Shown here: positions 48,290 through 60,878 of the stretch, in pieces
Layout: each line of letters starts with the position of its first letter
How positions within the stretch are numbered: position 1 is the first letter of the stretch
Assembly (NCBI GenBank): GCA_963556695.1
Contig: CAUWAG010000012.1
Coordinates: forward strand, 496,001-560,000
Origin: Anthostomella pinea
Lineage: Eukaryota > Ascomycota > Sordariomycetes > Xylariales > Xylariaceae
Direction: 5' to 3'
Length of the DNA: 64,000 bases
The notes under the pieces: model-generated
The model's database searches: none
What the model saw: the letters and a program-made list of their open reading frames with translations, nothing else
What the model was told of the DNA's origin: nothing
Program-made: the position numbers and the translations under genes

Positions 48290-49408
48290 ACATTCGCCTG
48301 TCTGAGCAAGCTCCAGGTCCAGAATGGGAATGGCTAGAGACTGGGCCTCTATCTATAGCACAGAGTCAATGTATCGGCCTCAGGCGTGTTTCCTCCCCGC
48401 ATCCCCCTAGCTTTTGCTACATCAGACCGCTACGCTTCAGAACTGGTCTCGATGGGGGCAGCGGGCGTGCGTGGCTTTCTTGCTATTTGGCGCGACATTG
48501 AGGCTGCAGCTTGTCGCTCGACCACCTCTACCATGATGAGGCCCAGTTCATTGCGCACAAAATCTATCACTGCCTCTCTGGCCAATAGCTTCTAGCGCTT
48601 CTGATACGGACAATCCGTGTATTTGTCAGACGCGACGAGTTCTTCCATGAAATATCTAGGTCTTGTGCTGATATGAAGCCGAAGCGGACGTCTCATCAGC
48701 TTACATTAGAATGACTGCAGTACGCTGTACTATGGCAGGACATTGCCAGAAATACTAACGGAAGGATGTACCGAGCGGTTGATAGAAGGGCTAATTAGAC
48801 CGGTAGAAGGTGATTTATAAAGTCGCAATTCTCGGCGGTGGGTAGATAGTCATACTCGGAGCACGACCGGCCCCTACGCCCTCGTGGCTTCAGTGTCCGA
48901 GGGCAAGAACGTGGGTTAATCAAGGGCCAAAAACATGATAGCTGGTTAATATTGTCGAGGTTTCTATGTTTCGCCTTGTGCAATGGCGTATGATGGTGCT
49001 ATGATGAGCTGCTAGATTGCCTTCTTCCTAAGACACGCACCCGTTATCCACAAGCGATGTTTAGCTATTGCAGTGACTAGGTGTATGTAGTCAAGGGATT
49101 TCTCAGCGTCGTTATCATTTAAGATACCCTTGCTTGAACTGACAGAGATGTCTTTGCTGTTGCTCCGTTCGCCATCCGAATAGCAGAGCAGCCCACGGTT
49201 ATTAGACTGTAGTTCTTTAGCATTCTCCTTTATCCGCTAGCAAATTACTACATCCATGATTGGCATGGTTAAGTCATTTCGTTTCTAAACCACTTGGATT
49301 GACTATGGCAAATAGATAACCAAAGGCACTACCGCGAACCCCTAGACAGTCCTTTTTTCTGCCTCTGACTTGATACGTCTTATCAATGCCTTTCCCTTCT
49401 CACTCGGC
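48290..49408. other. Intergenic, nothing recognised
   Basis: Short frames only; no repeat or RNA seen. Confidence 0.4.
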
Positions 49409-50077
49409 TCAAGTCGAAGAAAGGAAGTTAGGGTCGATCAGATCGTTCTGCCCAAGCGGACCATAGTTCTGTTCAAGGACGTGCTTAACACTCGCCACTC
49501 GCTCCTCCCACCCAGCTTCGAGATGTTGAAACCTTAGATGAGTTAGCCGCGCTCGAAGCATCTGGCGATCATCACCTACCCCTGTTCCATGCAATCCTTC
49601 CTGTTGCGGTTATCAGAATTATTAGTCATTCCTATCGTCGTTGCTACCATTTCATGAGGAATGCAGCTATACGTACAGATCACGAATACTATGTATAGAG
49701 TTAGTTAGCGGCAGGTGATATTGAACGGCCATACACAGCCGTGCTTACTCTTTTGCGTTTTGATCAACCTTTCGCGTAATTTCTACTAGCTGTGCTGAGA
49801 CGTTCTTGAATGTCTCAGCCAGCTCCGTCATGGTCAGCCCACTGGACTGTTGTTAGCATCTACCCGCCCAAAGTAGGTATCTTTCTTACTCTGATAGCAT
49901 GGGATCGTCTTCCTTGTCGGGTGACTGGGGTTGATTGAAGATATGCTGCAACGTATTGGGCGGGTAGAGGTTGCGACCTCCAGGTTTCTGCACGCCGTGA
50001 GGTCGTTGCATTGGGCGACCAGCTCGAAGACGCGGCGGAGTCGAGCCGGACTGACCTCTACCGTGTGAGTTGAACAT
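49409..50077 (-). CDS. Small multi-exon hypothetical protein
   Basis: Exon 1 (50077-49890) encodes MFNSHGRGQSGSTPPRLRAG and ends at a GTAAGA donor. Exon 2 (49841-49749) encodes LTMTELAETFKNVSAQLVEI, a helical segment, and ends at GTAAGC. The last exon (to 49409) encodes ARLTHLRFQHLEAGWEER and VLEQNYGPLGQNDLIDPNFL. Exons 1 and 2 agree in phase; the last junction does not, so a micro-exon or another acceptor in 49602-49748 (there is a GCTAACTAAC branch-like site followed by ACATAG) is likely. The product would be a short soluble helical protein; no family recognised. Confidence 0.4.
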
Positions 50078-50982
50078 GTCGGGAAGTAATCGCTAATATT
50101 TAGCTTGGTAATCTATATGATATGTGAATACGGGTCGAGACAGTGTCATATAGACAGTTATATGATGTACCTTTCGAACATTATATCATGTATTATGTCG
50201 ATAAGGAATGGGGACGCTAGGTTTTGTAGACGGACTGGTATCGGCTTCCCAGGAGACAATCACCTCAAGACCCTCGAAATCAGCGCCAGAATCATCTCAA
50301 GTCTCACCTCTCCCGAAGTACTCGTCGAGAGCAATTTCTAGATGCAACCGTCCTACGGCCAATTCGTGATGCTAGAAGCGCATAGTTTCATATACGGACT
50401 CTTTTAGTTATAAATAGCTTACCAGTTCTAAGGATACGCAAGATCCTAAAAGTACAACGGCATGCCTATGGAGGTTCAAAGTTGGACACATCTGGAGGCG
50501 ACTTTGGCGTTCTAGGTTTGGATCGTTGATATTGCCACACTTGGGTCCGTCTAATAACTAAGCGGCGCCTGTTACGGCCCTGGCGCTCACATCACCGGTG
50601 CCCACGTTCCACCCAGCATATAAGTAACGTTTTTAGACTTTCACATAACCCTGTTAATGTCCCCCTTTGGATCTATCGTGTGACTATTGCGTGTATGGAG
50701 TACATGTCCATTTCATGATTAATAAACACCCTGGTTGTCCTTCCGTCTCCAGAATTAGATGCCCTCACGAGCACGCTGATTGATCCCGTTTGTGAACCTT
50801 TCCCATCGAAATATTGTTCTCCCCGTCCAGCAAGCAATGCTTGCTTATTTACAGTCGAAAATACTTTGTCTAGTAGTTATCGTATCGGCTTATCCATTAT
50901 CTTGTCTAGATCACGCTTTGGGTTCGCACTCTACGAACTATAGCACCCAAGGACAAGATCGTATTGCATACATGATATAACA
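50078..50982. other. Region upstream of the NRPS remnant
   Basis: No adenylation-domain sequence is seen here, so the 5' end of the NRPS is gone and not just hidden by introns. Nothing else recognised. Confidence 0.45.
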
Positions 50983-53900
50983 ATGAGCCTGGACACCCCA
51001 CTAAGCGCAGACGATGTAAAGGCACCAGAGACGGTGGATGACCATTTAAAGCTAAGCTCCCCGAGAGTTGCCCAGCTCTACAATGGTGTGAGTTGTATCT
51101 CAGATCCCGGCAAAACGTCACACGCATTCATACTAAGACCTCGAGCTGGATTGTTTGAGGGTCAACTTATCGCCTTCGTCATACCAGAAGGCTGTGAATT
51201 ATCGAGCCAAGCAAATTACAAGATCGAAATACAACATGTCTTTGGCACAGCCGAGTTACCCACCATTCAGACTGCAATCGAACTACCGACCCCAGCGGAC
51301 ATCTTACCAAGCTTCTGGGTTGTGTTCAAGAAGACGCCTCTGGATGCGAGCGGTAGAGCTGATCGCAGAAAACTACAGACGTGGATCCAGAACGCCAACG
51401 AGGAATCACAACGTCACATCATATCTATCTGCACAAACACAAATCCCGGAACGATAGACGATCAAGTCTGGAACATAGTAAGCGAGATGCTGTGCGAACT
51501 GGTGTCTCGAAGCTCCGAAAAGCCCATCGCGGAGCTCGAAGGCATTCCCGTCCAGTTTTCGGAACGTACAAGCACATGCCATCACCGGAAATCTGAAGAA
51601 CCTGAGAGCATATTCGACCTGTCCCCCATGCAACGGCTGTATTTCCACAGCCCTCTTGGGAAGACTGCAGCCGGGCACCGCGCTCGAGACAGCAAGTTTC
51701 AATTCAACCAAAGCATACTTCTGCAGTTAAACAAAGCATTTGACAGTGGCACTGTACAAGCTGCGATTAGGGCGGTTTTAATATGTCATCCCATGTTGAG
51801 ATGCAGGTTTAAGCCTACACAAGGTGGTTCTTGGTGTCAGTGGATTGAGCCGGAAATCTCCAGCTCGCACAGCTTCGCCTATTTTCTGGACTGTAGCAAA
51901 GATGATCTGGAGGGAGGGATCGCACAGGCTCAGGATGCCATAGACATCGAGCATGGCCCGATATTTGTGGCGCGCCACTTTACCACCACCCCAGGGCGCC
52001 AAATGCTGTATTTGGCTGCCCATCATCTGGTCATTGATGTCCAGTCGTGGACTATACTAGTCGACGATATCGAGCATGTCTTGTTGAATGGCTGCCCTAA
52101 GCCCAGTCGGTCTGTTCAGTTTCCAAGCTGGGTTCGCTATCAACACAACTATGCCCGGCGTCTGGGACTGGGGAGGAATAACTTCCCAGTTGAGCTCCGG
52201 GTCGAGAACCCGGGTTACTGGGGTCTGAACCCTAATGCTAACCTATATGGCAACACCGCAGCGTGCGGTTTTGTGCTGGGAGGTGGGGCTATGTCGATTC
52301 TCGAGAAAAGTGGCCAGTCTCTCGGTACAGATGCCTACGATAACTTCTTGGCCGCGCTTCTGCTCTCTTTTGTGCAGACGTTTCCGGATCGGCAAGTTCC
52401 CACAGTCTGGAACCAAGAACACGAGAGAGCTTCGTTAGATATCCAGCATGATGTCTCGGAAACCGTGGGATGGTTTACATCACTCTGCCCCATTTTAACC
52501 AGCGTGTTGCCGACTGATGATATCTTGTCGGTCCTGTATCGTGTCCAGGATGCTCGCCAAGCCATGGTTGGCAAAGTTGCACCTTTCTTCGCAGCAAGCC
52601 TGTCGGACCCCGGCGATGCGGATCATTTCATATCTTCGCACTGTCCTCTTGAGCTCCTTTGCACCTATTTCAGGTCTTCTCGGCACGTGCAAAGCCAGCA
52701 CGCTCTGTTGAAGCAAATTCCGGTGCCGGGAAAAACGCTCACATCGAGAGTGTCAGACGTGGGGAGCTCGGTTCGAAGGATAGCTGTGTTCGAGGTACTC
52801 ATTTCTGTTAATCACAATGGCGCGACCTTGGCGGTGCTCTATCAGCACCAGTCCAAACATAAGAAATTGGTTGAGAGATGGATACGTCTGTGCGAAAGGC
52901 TGCTGCGCCAATGGATCCAGCAGTTGCCGCATACTCACCAGCAGCCCGCAGAATCACCTGTCCGCCCCCGGCCAATGCTGTCGCCAGAAGCTCAGGCGTG
53001 CAACAAATCATCAGAAAGGGCATATCTGCACCTCCCTGCGGATGATGCTGCAATGCCGCCATTGGGCTCGGACGCAAGTCTGGTTGAAGATGTTGCCGAA
53101 GCCTCGTCCATACAAACGATGCACATCGGGTCCGGTAATGCTGACTATCTACTGATCACGATCTCTGGTACTCTGCATCGAGATAGACTGGAGACGGCCT
53201 GCCTTAGATTGGTCAACGCACATCCTATCTTGCGAACTGCATTTGTAGTTCATAACCGCCACCTCTATCAGACAGTGCTCCGATCATTCCGCCCGGAGTT
53301 CATCCACCACCAACGCCCAAGCTGGCGGCTTGATGCTTTGGCTAAGAAATCCGTCCAAGGCGATCGACTACGCCCGTTCGATTTCCGCCAGCCCGTTACC
53401 AAATTCTGGTATTTCTATGCCAGTAAACACTCCACCCTTGTGGTACGTTTATCCAAGGCTCAGTACGACCGCGATTCGCTGTCGGCGCTGGTCAGAGATC
53501 TTGTATACCTCTATCATCCCAGCGAAGAGATACCCAGTCGCCCCGGCTTGTGCGGAGTAATCAGAGCTTCTCAGACGATGATCGACCCCCGTGCAAGAGA
53601 CTACTGGCGTGACTTACTTGATGGTGCAGCACCGACGCAAGTCATTGCCCAGCCGTCACCTGCGAGCGCCAGTTCCCGACTGAAGAGAGTCCACCAAAGG
53701 GTCGCGACGGAATCGCTATTGCATGTAACCGTACCATTCGAGACCGTGTTAAATGGCGTATGGTCTATGGTTTTGTCAAATTTGTCCGGAATAAAGGACA
53801 TCGTCTTCGGTCAGGTCACTGACTGCAGGCACCTGAGACTAGCCGGTGGCCAATCCTTGTCGGATGTAATCGGGCCATTGGGTAATATCATTCCCGTGCG

Positions 53901-54750
53901 TACAGTTTTGCCCACGAGTCCATTCCCGCCATCCGAATATCTGGAATCGATCCATCGTCAGCATATAGCCAGCAGGTCCCACGCGCATATGCAGACTGCT
54001 GCTATCGTGCGCGACTGTACATCTTGGCCAGACTGGACACGCTTTAGTACGGTAGTCCATCATGAGAACACCATTGCTGAGACACCAACCAAATTCACCT
54101 TGGGCGACGCCAGCTGCGAGCTTCATTGCATGGAAACCCAACACCAGGATTCCGACATCATGATTCGCTCCGCCATCCAAGAGCCCGGCGTCGTTAATAT
54201 GTCTTTGACATGCTGCGAGAAGATAGAGCTGGCATTTGCAGAGAGGGTGTTGGCGATGTTGTGTTTAACAGTCAAAGACCTGTGCGATAACCTGTCGGTG
54301 CCGAGAATCCCTCTACCGGCGCCAGCGACGAACCCAAATGTCATCAGTCTGTCGTCTGTCCGGCCTGTGGATCCGGAGCATGCACGTGCCATCCACAATG
54401 CTGTCTCTGAAGCTTGGGACGCAGTCCTCCACCAGGGTCTCCAGCTCCCCGAGCTTCGGCCGTACTACGAGATCTGGGGGGACTCGGTAGCGGCAGCAGA
54501 GTTGGCTAGGTATTACACCGATCACCTGTCAGGAATCCCTGGCCTAGAGCAGAGCGTCTTCACAACGGAAGAAATCATCAGCCATCCGATTATGATACAA
54601 CAGTACGAACTAGCAATCACCAAACAGCAGCAACAAGTGGCGTTAGCAAAGCTAGACAAGAAGCTTGGTGCAAATATGCTTACTCGTTGGGGTAAAGGTA
54701 CCGTCGAGAGTGCAACCCAGTGGAGTGGAATATGTCGGTCTAGGAAGTAA
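50983..54750 (+). pseudogene. Truncated NRPS: A-tail, epimerisation, condensation, PCP
   Basis: 1255 codons are open. The order is: end of an adenylation domain with the A10 motif KTPLDASGRADRRKL (about 116); no recognisable carrier core (LGGDS absent where expected, about 170-205); an epimerisation-type domain with HHLVIDVQSW (about 346) and ETVGWFTSLCP (about 492); a condensation-type domain whose SHAQYDG-type active site reads SKAQYDRDS (about 824), losing His and Gly; and a carrier domain with YYEIWGDSVAA (about 1160), which keeps the Ser. Fungal NRPSs usually exceed 2500 residues, so the front is missing. The open frame passes directly into Gypsy sequence after about codon 1240. Product unknown; activity is very unlikely. 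Confidence 0.85.
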
Positions 54751-57700
54751 TTGAAGATAAGAGATAGCCCACGCCGGAACGGAGCGCATTCTCTCCATAT
54801 AGAAAGCAACGAGCTACCCCCTTTCCGTAAGGATATTGACCACAAGATTGAGCTCAAGCCAGAGGCCAAGACTCTTCGCCTGCACCCCTTATACAGCATG
54901 AAGACTGACCACCTTATTGCCCTCAAGCAATATCTGACAGAACACTTACGCAAGGAGTGGATTGTTCCTAGTGCAGCAGAGTATGGATCCCCTGTTCTCT
55001 TTGCTAAAAAGCCAAATAGAGGCTTGCGTTTCTGTGTCGACTACCGCGAGCTCAATGCTCAGTCAAAGAAGGACTGCTACCCGCTGCCACTAATCAGCGA
55101 AACTTTGGAACGTCTGTCTTGCGCTAAGCTATTCACCAAACTGGATATCAGGGCAGTTTTCCACCGAATCCGTATGGATCCAGCCTCTGAGGATCTCACA
55201 ACCTTCCGCACGCGTTTTGGCCAGTACAAGTACAAGGTGCTCCCCTTTGGACTCTGCAATGGCCCAAGTACCTTTCAGCGGTATATCAATAAGGCCTTGT
55301 TCCCATATCTGGACGAGTTCTGCACAGCCTATGTGGATGATATCTTGATCTTTTCTGCAGACCCATTGGAGCACTGGGACCACGTCCGCAAGGTCCTCCA
55401 GAAGCTCCATGAAGCTGGCCTCCAAGCTGACATCAAGAAGAGCGAGTTTGCTGTCACATCAACAAAATTCTTGGGATATATAATATCAACCAGTGGCATA
55501 TCAGTTGATCAAGCCAAGATTGCTGCCGTGAGGGACTGGGAAGAGCCTAGGACTGTTAAAGAATTACAGTCTTTTCTGGGATTCTGTAACTTCTACCGGC
55601 AGTTTATAGACAGTTTTAGCAGGATAGTTAAACCTCTTCACCGTCTTACTGTGGCAGTCAAGTACCTATGGACCAAGGAACAGCAGAGAGCCTTTGATAA
55701 CTTAAAGGATGCCCTATGCTCAGCTCCCTTGCTCTCACATTTCAAGGAAGCAGCTCCTGCCAAGTTGGAAACAGACGCTTCAGATGGTGTAATCTCAGCA
55801 GCCCTCTCCCAACAGGATGAGCAAGACAACTGGCATCCAGTGGCCTATCTGTCACGAACTATGAATGCAGCAGAGTGCAACTATCCCATCCACGACAAGG
55901 AACTACTGGCAATTGTCTATGCCATGCGAGAATGGAACCACATGCTCACTGCCCTTCAGCATCCCCTTCCTGTTTTCACAGATCACCAGGCACTCCAGTA
56001 CTTCGCCACTAAGCGACAGCTTAATGCTCGACAAGCAGCCTGGAGTGAGGATATCTCGGGCCTAGACTTCACCATCTCCTATCGTCCAGGTAGAGAGAAT
56101 CTGATAGCTGATACTCTATCACGGAAAGCTGTAGATCTGGCTACACAGAAGGCCATCAAGGATGAAAGTCGCCGCCAGATCCTCCTACCTGTTGAAAGGT
56201 TCAATGGATCCGTTCACCTGCCTGTGACCGACCCGTCACCTAGTCCAGAGGACAACCTGGTATGTGCCATTGTGGCCACCTTGGAAGCCAACAACCAGGA
56301 CCCAGACGGTTCTCTAGAGGGTGTTCAGCTTATTGATGCCATCTTGACAGCCAACCGCTCTTCAGAGACCCTATTCCTTAAGCGGAAAAAAGCCAAACAC
56401 AGTCAGCAGGGTTACAGTCTTGTTGATGGCTTATTATTGAAAGAGGGACGCCTCATAGTACCTGATGAGGGGAACCTACGCACACAACTTTGCGATGAGA
56501 TTCACAGACTGCCTTCCCGTGCACACCCTGGCCGGAACAAGATGCGTGCCTTAGTAGCAGAGCGTTATTCCTGGCCAGGTATGGGTGCTTTCATAGACCG
56601 CTATTGCGCTCATTGCCCAGAATGTGGCAGAGGCCGCAATTCCCGTCTCAAGCCAGCCGGCTTGCTATAACCTCTGCCTATACCGGATCGTCCTTGGCAA
56701 CATGTCTCTATGGACTTCAAGACCATGCCAAAAGACAAGCTAGGCTATGACACAATCTATGTGGTGGTAGACCGACTAGGCAAACGCCCGTGGTCTATTC
56801 CAACATATAAGACATGTACAGCCAAGGACCTTGCCATCTTATACTTCAATGGACCTTGGAGGGTCTATGGCACCCCTGAGACTGTGACTTCAGACCGTAG
56901 TCCCCAGTTCATTGCTGCCTTTTTGGATGAACTAGCCAAGCTCACAGGGATGGACCTACGCCGCTCTACTGCAGAGCACCCTCAGACGGATGGTCAGACA
57001 GAGATCATTAACCAGTTCCTCCAGACCAAGCTCCGACCTTTTATAAGCCATTTTCAGCATGACTGGTCCCAGCTGTTACCCTGTCTGGATTTTGCCTATG
57101 CCACACAACCTCATGCAAGCACCGGTTTATCTCCAGCTGAGGTTGAAATGGGGTTTCTTCCAATCATGACATTTGATTGGGATAAACGCAGTCCCTTCTC
57201 AAGAAAGACGCCTATTACAGAACGGCTCAGTCGTTCAGATGCTCAAAATTTTGCTGAACGCAGGGCACAGGCCGTGGCATGGGCCAAAACCAATCTCTTC
57301 AAGGCACAAACAGAGTACAAGAAACAGGCTGACAAATCCCGACGACCAATCGACTGGAAGCCAGAAGATATGGTATATGTCCGCAAAGGAGCATGGCGCA
57401 CTGACCGCCCACATGATGGATTGGACAACCCCTATATGGGACCATATCGGGTTATCAAACAGGTCAATGAGAATGCCTTTGAGATTGACTTATCCCCTGG
57501 GATAAACGCTCATCGGGTTATCAATGCAAGCCGCTTAGTACGGTCACCAAATAACCCTGTCCCAGGTCAGGTGATCCCTCCACCGCCTCCTGTCAACGTG
57601 GATGGGGTTCCTGAGTGGGAAGTTAACAGAATTCTGTCCTCCCGCCTAACCCGGGGCAAGCTGGAGTACCAGGCTGAATGGACAGGTCATGATCCTGACC

Positions 57701-57918
57701 CGATGTGGTACCCAGCAGCTAACTTCAGAGGCTCAGCTGTACGCGTCAAAGAGTTCCATGAGGCAAATCCCAAGGCGCCAGGTCCACCTCAAAGGTTACA
57801 GCAATGGATAGAGGCTGCTGCTGATGATCAGGACCTAACTGATTATGAGGAAAACAACTTGCCTATAAGGGGCTCTGCACAAGGAGTAAGAAGAACTCGG
57901 AAGAAATCATCGTCGTAA
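54751..57918 (+). pseudogene. Gypsy-1 pol with chromodomain, one stop
   Basis: RT: FCVDYRELNAQSKKDCYPLP (about 94) and AYVDDILIFS (about 193); RNase H: LETDASDGVISAALS (about 340) and FTDHQALQYF; integrase HHCC finger ending HCPECGRGR; then a TAA at 56668-56670 where CAA is expected; the same frame goes on with SMDFKTMP, VTSDRSPQF and QTDGQTEI (catalytic core) and a C-terminal chromodomain around EWEVNRILSSR to ANFRGSAVRVKEFHEANP (about 57610-57780). This is a chromovirus. The protease, gag and 5' LTR are missing; the left end fuses to the NRPS remnant. Apart from the truncation and the single stop the pol is well preserved. Confidence 0.92.
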
Positions 57919-57944
57919 ACCGACTTTGATAAGGGGGGGAGTAG

Positions 57945-58167
57945 TGTGACGGCTGTGGCGGCCTGCACAGACCTTCCCACATGACAAGTGGATACCTCCC
58001 AATAAGGGAAGGATCTGACCAGAGGATCCCCTTAAAGGGGCAACCTCCCACTGTACCTATCTCTCTCTCTCTCTTCCTTTCCTCTCTAGTCTTGATATTC
58101 TCGTCAATAGAGTACTAGCTGCTTGCTGCCGGCCTTGTCCCAGCTCCTCAGTATGCTCGCCGTGACA
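57945..58167 (+). mobile_element. Gypsy-1 3' LTR
   Basis: 223 bp, TGTGACGGCTGTGGCGGCC to CTCGCCGTGACA, after a polypurine tract AAGGGGGGGAGTAG (57931-57944). Nearly identical to the solo LTR at 9103-9325. Confidence 0.93.
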
Positions 58168-58400
58168 ACTAATGAATATAATATAATGCTTTTACCGGTA
58201 AAAAAAAGTTAAAGACATTAATAACTTTAGTAATTTTAATGAGCTTTGGTTTTAATTTATTAATTAAATAATCAATAAATTATAAAATAAAACTATACTT
58301 TATTAACTTTTTTAATAAGTTTATAAACATTAAAATTATTATAAAAGCTCGATTAAAAATTAAAACTTTAAATACTTTATAGTAAAAATTAAGCAATGTC
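58168..58400. repeat. AT-rich island, possible RIP relic
   Basis: About 85% A+T by eye, with runs such as TTTAATTTATTAATTAAATA. It borders the Gypsy LTR. No coding content. Confidence 0.6.
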
Positions 58401-58626
58401 AGCGCCATCCACGCCCTTAAGGTACTGTGTCAGATTCAGGTTAGTGGGTAATGCCTATATAGTGAAAGATATACGTATATCTTCCGGCTTCAGGTTAACA
58501 TTGGAATTGCCCCTGGTAACTTCATATATACCCTGAAACCATCTCATAGGTATTCGCACAAGCTAAAAGTCTGCCCGTGTCAGATAAAAACAGATAAGAA
58601 CATCGTGCGCAGAATGACTGCACACC

Positions 58627-59076
58627 TTACCCTTTTGGTCTAGGGGTAAAATCCAACAGCCCGAGACCCAGTCGGTCAAGCTCTGCCTTAAACTTGTTCA
58701 CAAACGCCCTTTCCTTCTCCCCAAACTCAAACTTGTTCCCTTTCGCATATCTGAATTCCGTTAGGAATAGTTTCCCATCGGAGGAGAAGCTCCAACTCGC
58801 TGGCGAGGGTTTATCCATTCCCACACTAGGCTTCGTGGGCTACGCGGTAGACACGCCGTTGTAATTCACCAGGAACGTCTCAGGGTCGATGTCGAAATGA
58901 CGATGCGGCATGGCCAACCCGAAGATATATTTCATGCCGTTCTTGACAAAAAGCCTTTTGAAGAACTCCCGAACAAGCTTGGGGCCATCTACGTTATGAT
59001 AGTTGACCAAAGCAGCGTCGAGACTTGGGAGACTTTGAAAGTGGTGGTGGGAGAATGAGGCGATAGCAACGGCCAT
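58627..59076 (-). pseudogene. Conserved fungal hypothetical with in-frame stop
   Basis: From MAVAIASFSHHHFQSLPSLD the frame continues with KLVREFFKRLFVKNGMKYIF, GLAMPHRHFDIDPETFLVNY and NGVSTA, then TAG (about 58837-58839), then in the same frame MDKPSPASWSFSSDGKLFLT and EFGEKERAFVNKFKAELDRL to the stop at 58627. Small fungal proteins with the FGLAMPHRHFD block occur widely and have no known role. The TAG stands where homologues probably have Trp (TGG); the plus-strand change is CCA to CTA. A start at 59109 is also open. Confidence 0.65.
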
Positions 59077-59109
59077 GGTAATATCGTAAAGCAACAGCGT
59101 GAGGTACAA

Positions 59110-60008
59110 CCTGGCGGCCTAGATATAACTTAGAAGCTCTGTCGACGGATAATTTTCAGGACCTTAGAACAAGTACCCTTTATATACATTTCAGGGCTGC
59201 GATTTTGCTTGATGACACTCTTTCCAGCCTTTATTCCCCGCACCAGCACGGGCTAATCAGAGGAGACCTATCATTTACACACTCAGCAGACGCGCCCGGC
59301 AGAGTCCATTGGAGCCATCTGCCAGGCTCGGATAGATAAACGTGGCACCCTTCTCCCCAACGAAGGTGACAGTGTCAACCAATTACTTCGTGACTACCAA
59401 GCACTGATACGCGCTGCTACATCCCCAACTGCGGGACATTGAGACAAGTCACCTTGCCGTGGCCAGGAACCGACGTAAGGATTCGCAGGACGGTTGGAGA
59501 GAGTAGCACCATACGATCCATGGGGGCCTCGTTTGAAGTCACAGGTACATGTTGTTCCTGGAAACAACCAGCGACATAAAGTCATGCATGGCGCCCAGTA
59601 CCTACGTAGGATCCTTTGAACGTCTTCGGGATTGAGGACAGGGAACAAGAGATTGAACCAGTCTTCTTGTTCCGACCATGCAGTGTGATCAATGTCACTG
59701 CGGATCGAAGGTGGTGAGTGTGGTGGCTCGGGGCGCATCCCAATTTAAATTCGCCAATCGGGGGTCCAAGAGCGCCCACTTTATCTCGCGTGTCCAGAAC
59801 ACACGAAACGACCAAAGAAGTAAAGCGTGCGGTGGAGATATGATCAGCCCCCATCTGCTGCTAGCGTAGGCTCGTCCGTTGCCCACATTGTAGGGACAAA
59901 CACAAACGAAGACAAACACAATGGGCCCTGCTCCGAGCCGTGTGATTGCGACAAAATCCCTCAATAGAGGATGACAGTCTAACGACTCTGTTTCACGACC
60001 CAGGTGTG
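59110..60008. other. No clear gene
   Basis: A minus frame at 59394-59738 (SEQEDWFNLLFPVLNPEDVQ, then RILRRYWAPC) looks protein-like but is unrecognised; it may be a gene fragment. Confidence 0.35.
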
Positions 60009-60187
60009 TGTCAGATGCAAGCGAGTTCAGAATATGCAGGTCCTCAAGTGTGTTGTATTGTTCTTCTTCTGCTTCACCCCTTGAGCGTGCAGGAATTGAT
60101 GATCTATCTTCTGGGTGGGTCAGATGCCCTGTGCGTCTCTGCCCCACTAGAGATCTTCCGGTGTCTATTTCCGGCTCCCATTCAACA
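60009..60187 (+). mobile_element. Solo-LTR-like repeat, copy 2, with target duplication
   Basis: 179 bp, TGTCAGATGCAAGCG to TCCCATTCAACA, flanked by GTGTG (60004-60008 and 60188-60192). Matches 20351-20531. TG..CA ends and the 5-bp duplication support an LTR. Confidence 0.75.
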
Positions 60188-60878
60188 GTGTGGCACCTAC
60201 CTCAGTATTGTAATCGAATGCTGATTGTCTATCAGTCAGTCAATAAACGCAAGAAATTTTGGCCAAACGCCGCGAAGGAAGTCAAGGCTTTCTTCCAAGG
60301 CCAAGTACCATTTGTAAATAATATGGTAATCCATACCAATCGCAAAAAAAGTCCTATTCAGTCTCGACGATTACCCATGCCCCAGTAGTACTCCTACGTA
60401 GGCCGGCCTGTCACATATGAGATATGCATTCTTACGGCTGCAGGTCGTATGTAGCAAGGAGTAGGCGATGCCAGTAACAAAACTGATAGATCATCTGGCT
60501 CCTGCATACGGTCCACAACCGTAAACCGGTGAAGCCATTACCACAGCTACACCGGTACAGTGCCATGCACTGCGCGGCACCCAAAATGTTGCAACGGGGA
60601 GACTGTCAAACAGTGCGTGGGGGCTTTTAGATGTGTGAAAACGTATATTCTGGTGTAATCCGTATTGTTGTTGTATCTGTCTGCTGTGGGCTAAGTGGCC
60701 TAAAAATGCCCTATTGGCCTTGTTGGTGCACTGCCACCTCCCTGAACGCCACGGTGGCTTGCGCGCCATTCAAGAGAGACTTGCCGTGCAGCATCTCCAC
60801 CTAAGATGGCATATCCATCCACTCATCCTTAGCTGCAGCCTCACTTGCCCCAGTTCGGTTTCACCTCTTTTACACACC
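60188..60878. other. Intergenic, nothing recognised
   Basis: No supported frame or repeat; contains the promoter side of the next gene. Confidence 0.4.

Noticed and set aside
50983..54750. NRPS as a working biosynthetic gene with a cluster
   Set aside because: No adenylation core, no carrier core before the epimerisation domain, altered condensation site and no tailoring genes nearby.
54751..58167. Target duplication for Gypsy-1
   Set aside because: The 5' LTR is absent, so flanks of the 3' LTR (ACTAA) have nothing to be compared with.
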